Shown here piece by piece: positions 1-8,620 of a stretch of 54,660 nt of DNA. The stretch lies in the NCBI GenBank assembly GCA_030529505.1, contig JAUMWT010000011.1, forward strand, positions 1 to 54,660, in the 5' to 3' direction. This DNA comes from Allobrachymonas sp. GTDB lineage: Bacteria; Pseudomonadota; Gammaproteobacteria; Burkholderiales; Burkholderiaceae_C. Numbering within the stretch: the first letter of the stretch is position 1; every line of letters starts with the position of its first letter. Under the pieces are notes generated by a model. That model searched no databases and was not told the origin of the DNA. It saw nothing but the letters and a program-made list of their open reading frames with translations. The position numbers and the translations under genes were made by a program.

Positions 1-574
1 AGCACCAGGGCCAGGCATCGTTTTTTCAAGGTCTTCACTTTTCCATTCCTTTCAAGGGTTGACTCTTGCCGGACTTGACGATCTGAACAAGCTTTCTTTC
101 CTGCTCACCCCAACAAGCCGATACAAAAGCTACAAACGCCTGCAATCATAAATTAATTTCCCCCTCTCATAAAGGGAATTTCTGTCTGGCCGTGCTTTTC
201 TGTTCATGTTTTTGCTTCCCGCGTTTCCCGCCGACTTGCGCCTCCCTTGGCCCGCTGGCATGGTGCATCCTGTGAACACACACCACCCTCAAGCTGCGCC
301 GAGCCAGCACATCCGCATCCAATACGACTTTTGGCTCAGGCTTGATACACATGCTCAGGGCATATGCGCCCCGCACGCCGCAATAAAGCAAGGTGAAAAG
401 AACCCCCGTACCCACCGCAGGCCAGCAAGCTGCGCCCAACAAATACATATACTCGAAGGAGCCGTTGGCTTTACCGAAAAAAGCCTTTCCCGATTTTTCC
501 AATGGCCGCATGGCCGTGCCCTGGCAGCCCGGCCATGCTTTCTTTCAACGCTCTCTATCAAGGTGTCGTCTCCC
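1..574. other. Intergenic region upstream of pgk
   Basis: No gene could be supported here. The pgk frame stays open upstream to about position 206, but that part reads as arginine-, histidine- and proline-rich sequence with no resemblance to the PGK N-terminus. A short minus-strand frame (511 to 167) has one hydrophobic stretch but no recognisable family and no clear ribosome binding site. A promoter for pgk is expected here; no convincing -35/-10 pair was identified. Confidence 0.5.
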
Positions 575-1771
575 ATGCAATTCATCCGCTTTTCCGATTT
601 GTGCGCCAAGGGTCAGGTTCAAGGCAAACGGGTTTTCATCCGCGCCGATCTCAACGTGCCGCAAGACGATGCCGGCAACATCACTGAAGACACCCGCATC
701 CGTGCTTCGCTGCCCGCGATTCAAATGGCGCTCAAGGCCGGGGCGGCGGTGATGGTCACCTCGCACCTGGGCCGCCCGGTTGAAGGCGAGTTCAACCCCG
801 AAAACTCGCTCGCGCCCGTGGCCAAGCGCCTGGCCGAATTGCTGGGCTGTGAGGTGCCCCTGATCAGCGGCTGGGTGGACGGCGTGGACGTGCAGCCCGG
901 CCAGGTGGTGCTGCTTGAAAACTGCCGCCTGAACGTGGGCGAGAAAAAGAGCAGTGCCGAGCTGACCAGGCAAATGGCCGCGCTGTGCGACATCTTCGTG
1001 CACGATGCCTTTGGCACCGCCCACCGCGCCGAGGGCACCACCTACGGCATTGCCCAATACGCGCCCATTGCCTGTGCGGGCCCCTTGCTCGCGGCCGAGA
1101 TGGACGCCATCTCGCAAGCACTGGCCAACCCCAAGCGCCCGCTGATTGCCATCGTGGCGGGCAGCAAGGTCAGCACCAAGCTCACCATCCTGCAAAGCCT
1201 GGCCGACAAGGTGGACGGCCTGATCGTGGGCGGCGGCATCGCCAACACCTTCATGCTGGCCGAAGGGTTGCACATCGGCCAATCGCTGGCCGAGGCTGAC
1301 CTGGTGGACGAAGCCAAAAAAGTCATCGCCAAGATGAAAGCGCGCAGCGCCGAAGTGCCCATTCCCGTGGACGTGGTGGTGGCCAAATCGTTTGGGGCCG
1401 ATGCCCCCGCCACAGTCAAAGCCGCGCAAGACGTGGCCGAAGACGACATGATTCTCGACATCGGCCCCCAAACCGCCGCCCTGCTGGCCGAAAAGCTCAA
1501 AACCGCAGGCACCATCGTCTGGAACGGCCCCGTGGGCGTGTTCGAATTTGAGCAATTCGCCAAAGGAACCGAAACCATCGCCCACGCCATTGCGGCCAGC
1601 CCCGCCTTCAGCATCGCCGGTGGTGGCGACACACTGGCCGCCATTGCCAAATACGGCATCGACAAAGACGTGAGCTACATCTCGACCGGCGGCGGCGCCT
1701 TCCTGGAAGTGCTGGAAGGCAAAACCCTGCCCGCCTTTGAAATACTGGCCAAACGCGCGGCAGGCGTCTGA
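575..1771 (+). CDS. pgk: Phosphoglycerate kinase
   Basis: This is phosphoglycerate kinase, 398 residues, the normal length for the bacterial enzyme. It transfers phosphate between 1,3-bisphosphoglycerate and ADP in glycolysis and the reverse in gluconeogenesis, in the cytoplasm. Visible family signatures are RADLNVP (residues 23-29), TSHLGRP in the substrate-binding N-domain, the nucleotide-binding stretch [19 protein letters not shown] and [13 protein letters not shown] near the C-terminus. The start at 575 is chosen because MQFIRFSDL is the typical N-terminus and AAGGTG lies about 10 bases upstream; the open frame extends further upstream but is not PGK-like there. A small pilin-like gene starts 22 bases downstream and may be co-transcribed. 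Confidence 0.96.
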   Translation: MQFIRFSDLCAKGQVQGKRVFIRADLNVPQDDAGNITEDTRIRASLPAIQMALKAGAAVMVTSHLGRPVEGEFNPENSLAPVAKRLAELLGCEVPLISGWVDGVDVQPGQVVLLENCRLNVGEKKSSAELTRQMAALCDIFVHDAFGTAHRAEGTTYGIAQYAPIACAGPLLAAEMDAISQALANPKRPLIAIVAGSKVSTKLTILQSLADKVDGLIVGGGIANTFMLAEGLHIGQSLAEADLVDEAKKVIAKMKARSAEVPIPVDVVVAKSFGADAPATVKAAQDVAEDDMILDIGPQTAALLAEKLKTAGTIVWNGPVGVFEFEQFAKGTETIAHAIAASPAFSIAGGGDTLAAIAKYGIDKDVSYISTGGGAFLEVLEGKTLPAFEILAKRAAGV

Positions 1772-1793
1772 CAGCGCCGGGCCAGCCCCCGCC

Positions 1794-2381
1794 ATGAAAA
1801 GCAACACCGCACCCATCTGGGTAGTCAGCCTGCTATGCGTGGCGGCAGGGCTGGGCATTTATTACTTGGCGTTTGACCGCCCGGCCCAGCAACGCCTGCT
1901 GGCCGAGCTGGAGGCCAAGCAACAGGCGCTGGCCGCCAAACAGGCCGAAATAGAAACCCGGCAAAAAGCCGCCGTGGAAGAAGCCATTGCCCACACCCGG
2001 CAGGCCATTGAAGACGCCGACCGCGAGCGCCAAGAAAAGTTCAAGCAAAAGGCGCTGATCGCCGAATCGCTGATGGCCGCGCAAAACGCGGCGCAAAGTC
2101 TGAAACTCATCACCGCCGAATACCACGCCAACCATGGCCGGCTGCCCAAAAGCCTGACCGAAATGGATCTGCCCGCCCACTGGACGCCCAGCCCCAAAAT
2201 CCATGCCGTGCTTTTTGAGCAAAACCGCGTGCGCATCGTGCTGGACAACGCGCACATCAAAGGCAGCCTGGTGTATGAAATCCGCCTCCATCAAGACACC
2301 TACCCCGACTGGCAGTGCAGCAGCCCCGACATCGCGGACATAGACGACTTTCTGCCCGCCTGCCGCTACACCGAGGGCTGA
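1794..2381 (+). CDS. Membrane-anchored coiled-coil protein with pilin-like C-terminal domain
   Basis: Hypothetical protein of 195 residues. Three parts can be seen: an N-terminal transmembrane segment (about residues 8-27, WVVSLLCVAAGLGIYYLAF); a charged helical stretch rich in Ala, Glu, Gln and Lys (about 30-90) that should form a coiled coil; and a C-terminal domain (about 95-195) resembling the globular part of type IV pilins, with AEYHANHGRLPKSL followed by a two-cysteine end, WQCSSPD and DFLPACR, like the pilin D-region disulfide loop. It lacks the prepilin peptidase site (Gly before Phe-Thr-x-x-Glu), so it is unlikely to be a processed pilin. The fold assignment is inference from motif resemblance. 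The start is the ATG at 1794, 22 bases after pgk; a longer in-frame start inside pgk is less likely. Confidence 0.7.
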   Translation: MKSNTAPIWVVSLLCVAAGLGIYYLAFDRPAQQRLLAELEAKQQALAAKQAEIETRQKAAVEEAIAHTRQAIEDADRERQEKFKQKALIAESLMAAQNAAQSLKLITAEYHANHGRLPKSLTEMDLPAHWTPSPKIHAVLFEQNRVRIVLDNAHIKGSLVYEIRLHQDTYPDWQCSSPDIADIDDFLPACRYTEG

Positions 2382-2390
2382 CCCGCTGCG

Positions 2391-2420
2391 AAAACACCCA
2401 GGGTTGATACCCGGGTTTAT
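2391..2420 (+). terminator. Possible intrinsic terminator after the pgk unit
   Basis: CCCAGGGT and ACCCGGG pair around a TGAT loop with one bulged base, flanked by AAAC before and GTTTAT after. It lies just past the stop codon of the pilin-like gene. The T tract is short, so efficiency is doubtful. Confidence 0.4.
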
Positions 2421-2586
2421 GCGCCCAAGCCAAGCTCCATCAGCCACCGCGCCAGCGCTCGCAGTCTGCACGGCACTACCTGCAAGCGTTTTTACAAGCA
2501 GGCTTGAGAAAAGCTAAAAGCCCATGATCCGCGCAGTTGCTACACCTTGGGGCGCGCATCACAAACCAAGCGCCAACGATGGCACC

Positions 2587-3711
2587 ATGACGACCTTGCC
2601 CGCATCCACTGCACATCCAGCTCAACAGCCGCAGACCTTTTATTGCTCGTGGATACACAGTCTGCTGCAGTCCGGTCTGCTGACCTTGTGTGGCTACGTC
2701 TCGTCCGTGGCAGTGCTCGTGCTGGCTCAAACATATTTGAACGGCCACTACACGCCTTTTGTGGCCGTTGGCTTGTTTGCGCTGTTGTTTCTGCGTGCAA
2801 CCGAAAGCCTCTGGTTCGGCCTGACTTGCCGCCGCTTTGCCACTATCAGCCACGACGAGCTGATGGTGTACGGCGCATTTGGGCGAACACGCTTGCATTG
2901 CCGCCTGAATGCCGCCCGTTTTTATTACGGCACAGGCACAAGCAAAGACAAAAGACCTGCCACCTTGTTGGTGGAGTTTCCCGGTGGCCGCTTGCAGCGT
3001 TTTTCACTGAGTTTGTGTGTCCAACCTGTAACTTTCAGCAAGGCGCTGGGCGCAGTGCATCGTTTTGCTCAAGAACAACAACATGCCCAGGTAGAAACCG
3101 CACAGCTCAGCCAGCAGCAGCGGCAACTGCGCCACGCTTACGCCCTGCTTGTTTTGGTGCCGGCTGTCGGTATCGCAATCGTTCAAGACATGCTGCACGT
3201 TTTCTGGTCGATGCAATTGCTACCCGCTGCCTGGTATTGGGGGGCTCTTGCGGGGGCAGCCGCCACATGGCCCATAGGTGTTTGGACTGCACGCCCCTTG
3301 CGCCATTTTCGCTTCATGAATTTGCCCGATTACCACCATTGGCGGCGCAGCGCCGGGGGCCACGCGGCAGCAGAAGCCTTGTATTACCTGAAACTGGCGG
3401 CTATTTTGCTGTGCATTGGCGCAGCCTACAGCGCTTTTTTCGCCCACAACATCGCCTGGCTCAGCCTGATGCCGCACACACGCCAGGCCGCCAGCGCCCA
3501 CATCACCGCACGCGGCTACAGCGAAGGGTGCAGCCGTGGCAAGCTCAACTACACATGGAAGCTGCAAGTGCAACTGCCAGCACCTCACACTCACTTCAAT
3601 GGCGACTGGTGCAGCCAGCGATCCGTGCAGTCCGCGCCGCCTGCCGCTGGCCCGCACACCGTGCACCTGCGCGAAAGCCGCTTCGTGCGCGAGTTGACGT
3701 TCGAGCCATAG
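2587..3711 (+). CDS. Multi-pass membrane protein of unknown function
   Basis: This gene is not recognised. The product is about 374 residues from the ATG at 2587 (MTTLPASTAH); an ATG at 2524 would add 21 residues, and neither has a strong ribosome binding site. Two hydrophobic segments lie near the N-terminus (about residues 25-50 and 53-72), followed by a soluble stretch of about 110 residues, a further hydrophobic pair (about 185-240) and one more segment (about 270-292). The C-terminal 75 residues look extracytoplasmic and contain two cysteines, in GYSEGCSRGK and NGDWCSQR. The overall pattern resembles bacterial membrane proteins with PH-like soluble loops, but no family motif supports a function. 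It stands alone between the pgk unit and the convergent mltA. Confidence 0.65.
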   Translation: MTTLPASTAHPAQQPQTFYCSWIHSLLQSGLLTLCGYVSSVAVLVLAQTYLNGHYTPFVAVGLFALLFLRATESLWFGLTCRRFATISHDELMVYGAFGRTRLHCRLNAARFYYGTGTSKDKRPATLLVEFPGGRLQRFSLSLCVQPVTFSKALGAVHRFAQEQQHAQVETAQLSQQQRQLRHAYALLVLVPAVGIAIVQDMLHVFWSMQLLPAAWYWGALAGAAATWPIGVWTARPLRHFRFMNLPDYHHWRRSAGGHAAAEALYYLKLAAILLCIGAAYSAFFAHNIAWLSLMPHTRQAASAHITARGYSEGCSRGKLNYTWKLQVQLPAPHTHFNGDWCSQRSVQSAPPAAGPHTVHLRESRFVRELTFEP

Positions 3712-3802
3712 CGCCCGCCCACTGCATCGTTTGCAGATCTCACTGGATGGCTGCTGCTTCATGCTCGCTTGATGCCCCCAGCACCAGCAAACAAAGATCT
3801 CC

Positions 3803-3834
3803 ATCCAAAAAGAAAGGGCGCTGCATGCGCCCTT
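3803..3834 (-). terminator. Intrinsic terminator of mltA
   Basis: On the minus strand AAGGGCGC pairs with GCGCCCTT around a 5-base loop and is followed by TTTCTTTTTGG. It lies about 75 bases past the mltA stop codon and fits a rho-independent terminator. Confidence 0.8.
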
Positions 3835-3909
3835 GCCTTGCTCGCCACCTGCTCAACCGCTTGCAGCCAATCAACCCCCTTCAAAGCCGCCGCTTCACGC
3901 AGCCTGGTT

Positions 3910-5049
3910 TCACCGCGGCCAGATGGCCCACAGCCACAGCGGCTGCTTCATGCGGTGGGCCAAGGCGGCTGCTTCGGGCGACCAGCCTGCAAAGTAGTCG
4001 GCCCGCACGGCGCCCACAATGGCGTTGCCCGTATCCTGCGCCAGCACCAAGCGGTTGAGGTGGGCCGCCGCCCCTTGGGTGGAAAGCCACACCGGCACGC
4101 CGTAGGGGATGCTGCCGCGATCCACGGCAATCGACCGGCCCGGCGTGAGCGGTACGCCCTGCGCACCGCGCGGGCCACTCACGGCTTCGTTGCTGCTGAT
4201 GGCCTCTTCTCGGAAGAAAACGTAGCGCGGATTGCTCCACATGGCCTCTTGCGCACGGCCGGGGTTTTGCGCCACCCATTGGCGCATGGCTTCCCAGCTG
4301 CCGCCGCGCCCGCCTTGCGACACGACCCAGCTCGACGGGCTGCGGAAAGGATGATTGTTGGTGCCTGCAAAGGCCATGCGCACCATGCGCTGGCTACCGT
4401 CTGGCTCTTGCACCTGCACGCGGCCACTGCCCTGCACGTGCAGGATCATGGCGTCGATGGGGTCGGCCAGATACACCAGCGCCCGCCCTTGCAAGGCGGC
4501 GCGCGCGGCGGGGTCGGTATCGATCTGGCGGCGGGTGTACCAGGCGCTGCGCGGCGCGCCCCCGGCAGGTGGTGCGTACAGCGGCACGTTGTAGCCCGCG
4601 CCGGGTTGACGGCGCGCTTGCAGCACGGGCTCGTAATAACCGGTGAGCAGCCCTTCGATTTGCCCGGCATGGCTTTCGATGCGGTAGGGCTGGAAGCGCT
4701 GCATCAGCCAGCGGCGCTTGTCTTCGTCGCTGGCGTGGGCCATGCGCTGCACCTCGGGGCACACATGCGCAAACACGGGGCCGGGCTTGCGGCAGCTTTG
4801 CAACCAGGCTGGCCAGGCTTCGCCCACGGCATCGGCCGTGATGCCTGGCAGCGTTGACCACGGCACGGGCACCCAGCGGCTTTTTTCGCGCGTGATGGGC
4901 GAACCCAGCGCCGGGGGATCGGCCGGTATTGCGGGTGCTGGCTTGCGGCTGGCGCAACCGGCCAGCACGCTGGCGATAAGCAAGGCGCTGCCCCACAACA
5001 GCCCCTGCCGCTTGGCCAGGCGCTGCCCCCGCTGTTGTTGGGCAGGCAC
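3910..5049 (-). CDS. mltA: Membrane-bound lytic murein transglycosylase A
   Basis: Peptidoglycan lytic transglycosylase A, an outer-membrane lipoprotein that cleaves the MurNAc-GlcNAc bond with formation of 1,6-anhydro-MurNAc. The protein is 379 residues from a GTG start at 5049, which gives MPAQQQRGQRLAKRQG, a hydrophobic stretch and the lipobox LAGC (Cys32). This start is inferred from the signal peptide, since no in-frame ATG lies near it; the frame stays open to an ATG at 5373. MltA signatures are GLLTGYYEP, the central YLADPIDAMILHVQGSGR and the C-terminal 3D-type domain with VDRGSIPYGVPVWL and LAQDTGNAIVGAVRADYFAG, which carries the conserved catalytic-region Asp. Length and domain order are normal for the family. 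It is transcribed alone and converges with the unknown membrane protein gene. Confidence 0.92.
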   Translation of the reverse strand: MPAQQQRGQRLAKRQGLLWGSALLIASVLAGCASRKPAPAIPADPPALGSPITREKSRWVPVPWSTLPGITADAVGEAWPAWLQSCRKPGPVFAHVCPEVQRMAHASDEDKRRWLMQRFQPYRIESHAGQIEGLLTGYYEPVLQARRQPGAGYNVPLYAPPAGGAPRSAWYTRRQIDTDPAARAALQGRALVYLADPIDAMILHVQGSGRVQVQEPDGSQRMVRMAFAGTNNHPFRSPSSWVVSQGGRGGSWEAMRQWVAQNPGRAQEAMWSNPRYVFFREEAISSNEAVSGPRGAQGVPLTPGRSIAVDRGSIPYGVPVWLSTQGAAAHLNRLVLAQDTGNAIVGAVRADYFAGWSPEAAALAHRMKQPLWLWAIWPR

Positions 5050-5244
5050 TGCCCGCAACGCTGCGCCGCGCGCAGCAGGTTCATCGAGGTCAACGGGTTC
5101 AGTTGCTTGAGCAACAGCAGAAAAGCGTTTGACGAGTGACACGGCAGCACCTCGCAATTCATCCAGCAATGCATCCAACACCCCCGGCCCGACCGCCATC
5201 GGCACAGCAACCGGCATCAGCAATCCGCAGCGGGGGCGATCACG

Positions 5245-5258
5245 ATAAGAGCCTGTTC
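5245..5258. repeat. Dispersed repeat end (AGAGCCTGTTC family), half copy
   Basis: ATAAGAGCCTGTTC matches the terminal sequence of the other repeat copies in this window. No inverted mate was recognised close by, so this is a solitary or degraded end. Confidence 0.5.
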
Positions 5259-5501
5259 GGGGTCTTTGCACTTTTTTGAATCGTTGGCGCAACAGGGCAA
5301 GCATGCAGCCAAACGCAGGAGCGCCACAAACAAGTGGAATCAAGACGTCAAACAGACTCTCCAAGCCCCTCAAGGCATGCGGCGCATTCTCTCACCTCAT
5401 CCTCGGTCTGCACGGATATATGCTTTCTCTTACACAATGCCGCGGCGCTGTGTGCCAACGCGCCTTGCTTGATTCCGATCTGATCCAAGCGTCATTGCCC
5501 C

Positions 5502-5580
5502 TAAGAGCCTGTTCCAAAAGGTTGTTCGCGCCTCATCCAGCTTGCCTGAAAGACTCGGCCCAGCCGTCGAAATCGTGAAC
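5502..5580. repeat. Dispersed intergenic repeat (AGAGCCTGTTC family), short copy
   Basis: Starts TAAGAGCCTGTTCC and ends AATCGTGAAC. Its reverse complement begins GTTCACGAT and contains GGATGAGGCG, resembling the copy cut by the right edge of the window (GTTCACGATC and GGTGGATGAAC). It is non-coding and lies upstream of cobU. Confidence 0.5.
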
Positions 5581-5871
5581 AAAGTTTCATCCTCCTCCAT
5601 CCCTGCTCATCTTTGCAGGGGCATTGTTCGCCTGCATTCGTCTTGATACCTCCTGCCCCGATCCTGACTCGGTGCTTCTTGTCCTATGTTTGATTAAGCG
5701 GGCTTTTTCTTGGTGTTTTGCCTGATAGCCAAGACACATGCATGGCGGCAGAATCGCCAGCATTTTCAAGGTCTGCCTTCTTCCTGCAAACGAGATGGGC
5801 CTTGTTTCTTGCCCCGCAGCCACAGCCTTTGCTTGAACTTGAAGCTGCACCGGCCAATCAGGAGGCTCTTC

Positions 5872-6447
5872 ATGCCAGGCACAACAAACACCCCCAGCAA
5901 AGAGCTGATTCTGGGCGGGCAACGCAGCGGCAAATCGGCCCGCGCCGAACAACTCACCGCCCAGTGGCTGGCCCAGCGGCCCACGCACCGCGCCATTTTT
6001 CTGGCCACCGCACAAGCGCATGACGACGAGATGCGCCAACGCATCACACAGCACCAGCAAGACCGCGCCCAACGCCTGCCTGGCATCCAGACCATTGAAA
6101 GCACAGACGTGGCCGCCAAACTGCTGTCGCACAGCCATGCCGACACAGCCATCGTGGTCGATTGCCTCACGCTGTGGCTCACCCATCTGCACATGCCCTG
6201 GCAAGCGGCTCCTGCCAGTGCAGAAGAGCAGGCCCAGCGCACCGACGCCCTGCTGCACGCCATCACCCACTGCCGCGCCAACCTCTTCATCGTCAGCAAC
6301 GAAGTGGGCCTGGGCGTGGTGGCTCCCACGCCCGAAACACGCCGCTTCGTTGATGCGCTGGGTTTGTTGAACCAGCGCGTGGCTGCAGCTTGCAGCCACG
6401 TCACTTTCATGGCTGCGGGCCTGCCCCTGGGCCTGAAACGTCCCTAG
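5872..6447 (+). CDS. cobU: Adenosylcobinamide kinase / adenosylcobinamide-phosphate guanylyltransferase
   Basis: CobU/CobP-type bifunctional enzyme, 191 residues, which phosphorylates adenosylcobinamide with NTP and then attaches GMP, in the late nucleotide-loop assembly of adenosylcobalamin. The P-loop GGQRSGKS is at residues 15-22, followed by the family motifs VDCLTLWLTHL and VSNEVGLGVVAPTPETR, and the C-terminal FVDALGLLNQRVAA. The ATG at 5872 is supported by AGGAGG six bases upstream (5860-5865); the frame is open further upstream but not conserved in character. cobO starts 10 bases after its stop, so the two form an operon. No other cobalamin genes are nearby, which suggests salvage or a pathway split over several loci. 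Confidence 0.94.
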   Translation: MPGTTNTPSKELILGGQRSGKSARAEQLTAQWLAQRPTHRAIFLATAQAHDDEMRQRITQHQQDRAQRLPGIQTIESTDVAAKLLSHSHADTAIVVDCLTLWLTHLHMPWQAAPASAEEQAQRTDALLHAITHCRANLFIVSNEVGLGVVAPTPETRRFVDALGLLNQRVAAACSHVTFMAAGLPLGLKRP

Positions 6448-6457
6448 GAGCCCACCC

Positions 6458-7027
6458 ATGCAAATCACCGCCCCCCCAACCGAGAAGCCCTTCGAAACGC
6501 CCGAGGGCGAACGCCGCGGCATCCTCATCGTCAACACGGGCGACGGCAAAGGCAAGAGCACGGCCGCCTTTGGCCTGGCGCTGCGCGCCACCGGGCGCGG
6601 CAAAGCGGTCAAGATCTACCAGTTCATGAAAGTGCCCTCGGCCCGCTTCGGCGAACACCGCATGTTCGAACAATTAGGCAACCCGATCGAAGGGCTGGGC
6701 GACGGCTTCAGCTGGGACAGCAAAGACCTGGAACGCTCGGCCCAGCTCGCGCGCGACGGCTGGGAAAAAGCCAAGGCCGCCATTCTGGGCGGCGAATATT
6801 TCCTGGTCATCTGCGACGAAATCACCTACCCTCTGGCCTTTGGCTGGCTCGATCTGCAAGACGTAATCAACACCCTGCGCCAACGCCCCAAACACGTGCA
6901 CGTGTGCCTGACCGGCCGCCGCTGTCCGCAAGAAATCATCGACATCGCCGACACCGTGACCGACATGCAGCCGATCAAACACGCCTTTGACGCAGGCATA
7001 CCATCCCAGCGGGGGATCGAAGATTAA
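6458..7027 (+). CDS. cobO: Cob(I)yrinic acid a,c-diamide adenosyltransferase
   Basis: CobO/BtuR-type corrinoid adenosyltransferase, 189 residues. It attaches the 5'-deoxyadenosyl group of ATP to the reduced cobalt of corrinoids. The P-loop VNTGDGKGKST lies at residues 25-35, followed by AAFGLALRATGRG, and further on CDEITYPLAFGW, LTGRRCPQEIIDIADTVT and MQPIKHAFDAGIPSQRGIE, all typical of the BtuR family. The ATG has TAGGAG ten bases upstream. It is the second gene of a cobU-cobO operon; together they would adenosylate an incoming corrinoid and activate it for nucleotide-loop attachment. Confidence 0.95.
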   Translation: MQITAPPTEKPFETPEGERRGILIVNTGDGKGKSTAAFGLALRATGRGKAVKIYQFMKVPSARFGEHRMFEQLGNPIEGLGDGFSWDSKDLERSAQLARDGWEKAKAAILGGEYFLVICDEITYPLAFGWLDLQDVINTLRQRPKHVHVCLTGRRCPQEIIDIADTVTDMQPIKHAFDAGIPSQRGIED

Positions 7028-7391
7028 TTGCGCCAGCCGCCTGCCGGGGCTGCAGCGCCTGCTAACGGCTGCCAGGGCGATGCGATACAGGCATTAACAC
7101 ACTGCGTTTCGGCGCATCGCCCCAACGCCCAGCTTGCCAAGGCCTAGCTGGCCCTATCCCTTGCATGCCGTACCCGTTACACAACGCATGTGAAGTCGGC
7201 AGCATGTGAAGTCGGCAGAGCGATCCGGCCGACTTGCTTCGCTCGCTCTGTGCTCCGTCACAAGAAGTTGTTCAAAATCCCAAGGTGGAGCGACTGGACA
7301 GAAAGCAGGATGGAGTACAAGGCGCTCTGCGAGGCTGCCGACCGCCCGCTTCCATCATTCAAGTGCCCGCGAGGAAATCTGGAACAAATTC
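7028..7391. other. Intergenic region between cobO and ispA
   Basis: About 360 bases without a gene. It contains a 16-base tandem duplication (7187-7218) and one copy of the dispersed repeat family (7265-7396). No clear terminator was found for the convergent cobO and ispA genes. Confidence 0.5.
7187..7218. repeat. Perfect 16-base tandem duplication
   Basis: CATGTGAAGTCGGCAG occurs twice in immediate succession in non-coding sequence next to a dispersed repeat copy. Confidence 0.85.
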
Positions 7392-7396
7392 TCAAC
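7265..7396. repeat. Dispersed intergenic repeat (AGAGCCTGTTC family), diverged copy
   Basis: Begins AAGTTGTTCAAAATCCC and ends near GGAAATCTGGAACAAATTC, an imperfect inverted pair. Its interior shares GCCGACCGCCCGCTTCC with the copies at 13.7 kb and 52.1 kb. The right end runs up to the ispA stop codon. Confidence 0.6.
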
Positions 7397-8354
7397 TGCC
7401 GCGTTGCACCACCTTGTCGGCCAAGGCCCGCAGCAGCGCCGTGCGCGCATCGGGCAAGCCGCTGGCGTGCAGCGCCTGCAGGGCTTCCTGATGCAGGTTG
7501 CGGGCATATTCCTGCGCGGCTTGCAGGCCCAGCAGCGAGACGTAGGTGGGCTTGTCGTTCTCGGCGTCCTTGCCTGCCGTTTTGCCCAAGGTGGCTGAAT
7601 CAGCCACCACGTCGAGAATGTCATCCACCACCTGAAAGGCCAGGCCAATGGCTGCGCCGTATTGGGCCAGGGCGGTGCGCGCGGCGCCTTCGGCCGCGCC
7701 ACAAGCCGCCCCCATGCTGACGCTGGCTTGCAGCAAGGCCCCGGTCTTGAGTTGATGCATGCGCTGCAACTGCTCGCGATCCAGCCGTTTGCCCACGCTG
7801 GCCAGGTCGATGGCCTGGCCACCAGCCATGCCCTCGCCGCCCGCTGCGCGGGCCAGCAAACGGCACAACTCGGCCTGCATCACCGCCGGAATTTGTGTGC
7901 TGTCTTCCGGCACAAGCAGCTCGAAGGCCAGGGCCTGCAAGGCATCGCCCGCGAGCAAGGCATCCGCCTCGCCAAACTGCACGTGCACGGTGGGCTTGCC
8001 GCGGCGCAGCACGTCGTTGTCCATGCAGGGCATGTCGTCGTGCACAAGCGAATAGGCATGAATCAACTCCACCGCGCAAGCCGCACGCAGCGCCGCCGCA
8101 GGATGCCCGCCCACCGCCTCGCAAGCGGCCAGCACCAGCAAGGGGCGCAGGCGCTTGCCGCCATCGAGCACGGCGTAGCGCATGGCCTGCGCCAGCGTTG
8201 GCGGCGCATGCGCGCCCACCCAATCAGACAAGGCCTGTTCCACAACGGCCAGTTGCCGTTCGCTCCACGCCGCAAACCCATCGGCCGCTTCATGGCGCAT
8301 TGCTCCGCCGCTGGCGCTGGCGGCTGCATCCCCCCCCAGTGCTGCCGTGCTCAT
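7392..8354 (-). CDS. ispA: Farnesyl diphosphate synthase (short-chain polyprenyl synthase)
   Basis: IspA-type all-trans prenyltransferase, 320 residues. It condenses isopentenyl diphosphate with dimethylallyl and geranyl diphosphate to farnesyl diphosphate, the precursor for undecaprenyl and quinone side chains. The first Asp-rich motif [10 protein letters not shown] starts at residue 105 and the second, [11 protein letters not shown], is near residue 244; GGKRLRP (65-71) binds the diphosphate of IPP. The ATG at 8354 overlaps the xseB stop codon (ATGA arrangement), which supports this start and points to translational coupling; an internal Met19 start is possible. dxs, which often follows xseB-ispA in Burkholderiales, is not downstream here. 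Confidence 0.95.
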   Translation of the reverse strand: MSTAALGGDAAASASGGAMRHEAADGFAAWSERQLAVVEQALSDWVGAHAPPTLAQAMRYAVLDGGKRLRPLLVLAACEAVGGHPAAALRAACAVELIHAYSLVHDDMPCMDNDVLRRGKPTVHVQFGEADALLAGDALQALAFELLVPEDSTQIPAVMQAELCRLLARAAGGEGMAGGQAIDLASVGKRLDREQLQRMHQLKTGALLQASVSMGAACGAAEGAARTALAQYGAAIGLAFQVVDDILDVVADSATLGKTAGKDAENDKPTYVSLLGLQAAQEYARNLHQEALQALHASGLPDARTALLRALADKVVQRGS

Positions 8355-8620
8355 GCTTCGCCGTCCTCCCAGGGTTTGGTGATCAAAGCGCCCTGCTGGC
8401 TGGCTTCAAGCAGTTTGATCTGATCCTCTACCGCGGCCAGTTTGTCTTTGCACAGCGCCAGCAAAGCTGCGCCGCGCTGGTAGCCCGCCAGCAACTCATC
8501 CAGCGGCACCTGGCCCGATTCGAGGTTTTGCACCAGGCTTTCCAGCTCTGCAAGGGCTGCTTCATACGTGGCGGGCAATTTGCCGCCCGGTACGGATTTA
8601 TTGGCTTTGCTGGCACTCAT
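8351..8620 (-). CDS. xseB: Exodeoxyribonuclease VII small subunit
   Basis: Small subunit of exonuclease VII, 89 residues, partner of XseA in degrading single-stranded DNA. The core [20 protein letters not shown] followed by [19 protein letters not shown] is the typical XseB helical hairpin. The ATG at 8620 (MSASKANKS) is preceded by an AAAGGGGGGG ribosome-binding tract. It overlaps ispA by four bases, and xseB-ispA is a conserved bacterial pair. xseA is not in the window. Confidence 0.93.
   Translation of the reverse strand: MSASKANKSVPGGKLPATYEAALAELESLVQNLESGQVPLDELLAGYQRGAALLALCKDKLAAVEDQIKLLEASQQGALITKPWEDGEA

Larger units (their letters stand above)
5050..5871. other. Long intergenic region between mltA and cobU
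   Basis: About 820 bases with no supportable gene. The first part may be leader or extra N-terminal sequence of mltA. It holds two AGAGCCTGTTC repeat ends (5245 and 5502). No B12 box or cobalamin-riboswitch core was found in front of cobU, though structural riboswitches are easily missed by eye. Confidence 0.5.

Noticed and set aside
167-511. Small minus-strand membrane protein upstream of pgk
   Set aside because: One hydrophobic stretch only, no ribosome binding site, no family resemblance, Arg/Lys/Gln-rich tail typical of a chance frame in GC-rich DNA.
206-574. N-terminal extension of phosphoglycerate kinase
   Set aside because: The sequence before MQFIRF does not resemble PGK, and the conserved N-terminus with a ribosome binding site begins at 575.
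5581-5871. Cobalamin riboswitch in front of cobU
   Set aside because: No B12-box-like core was found on inspection; only a covariance-model search could exclude it fully.
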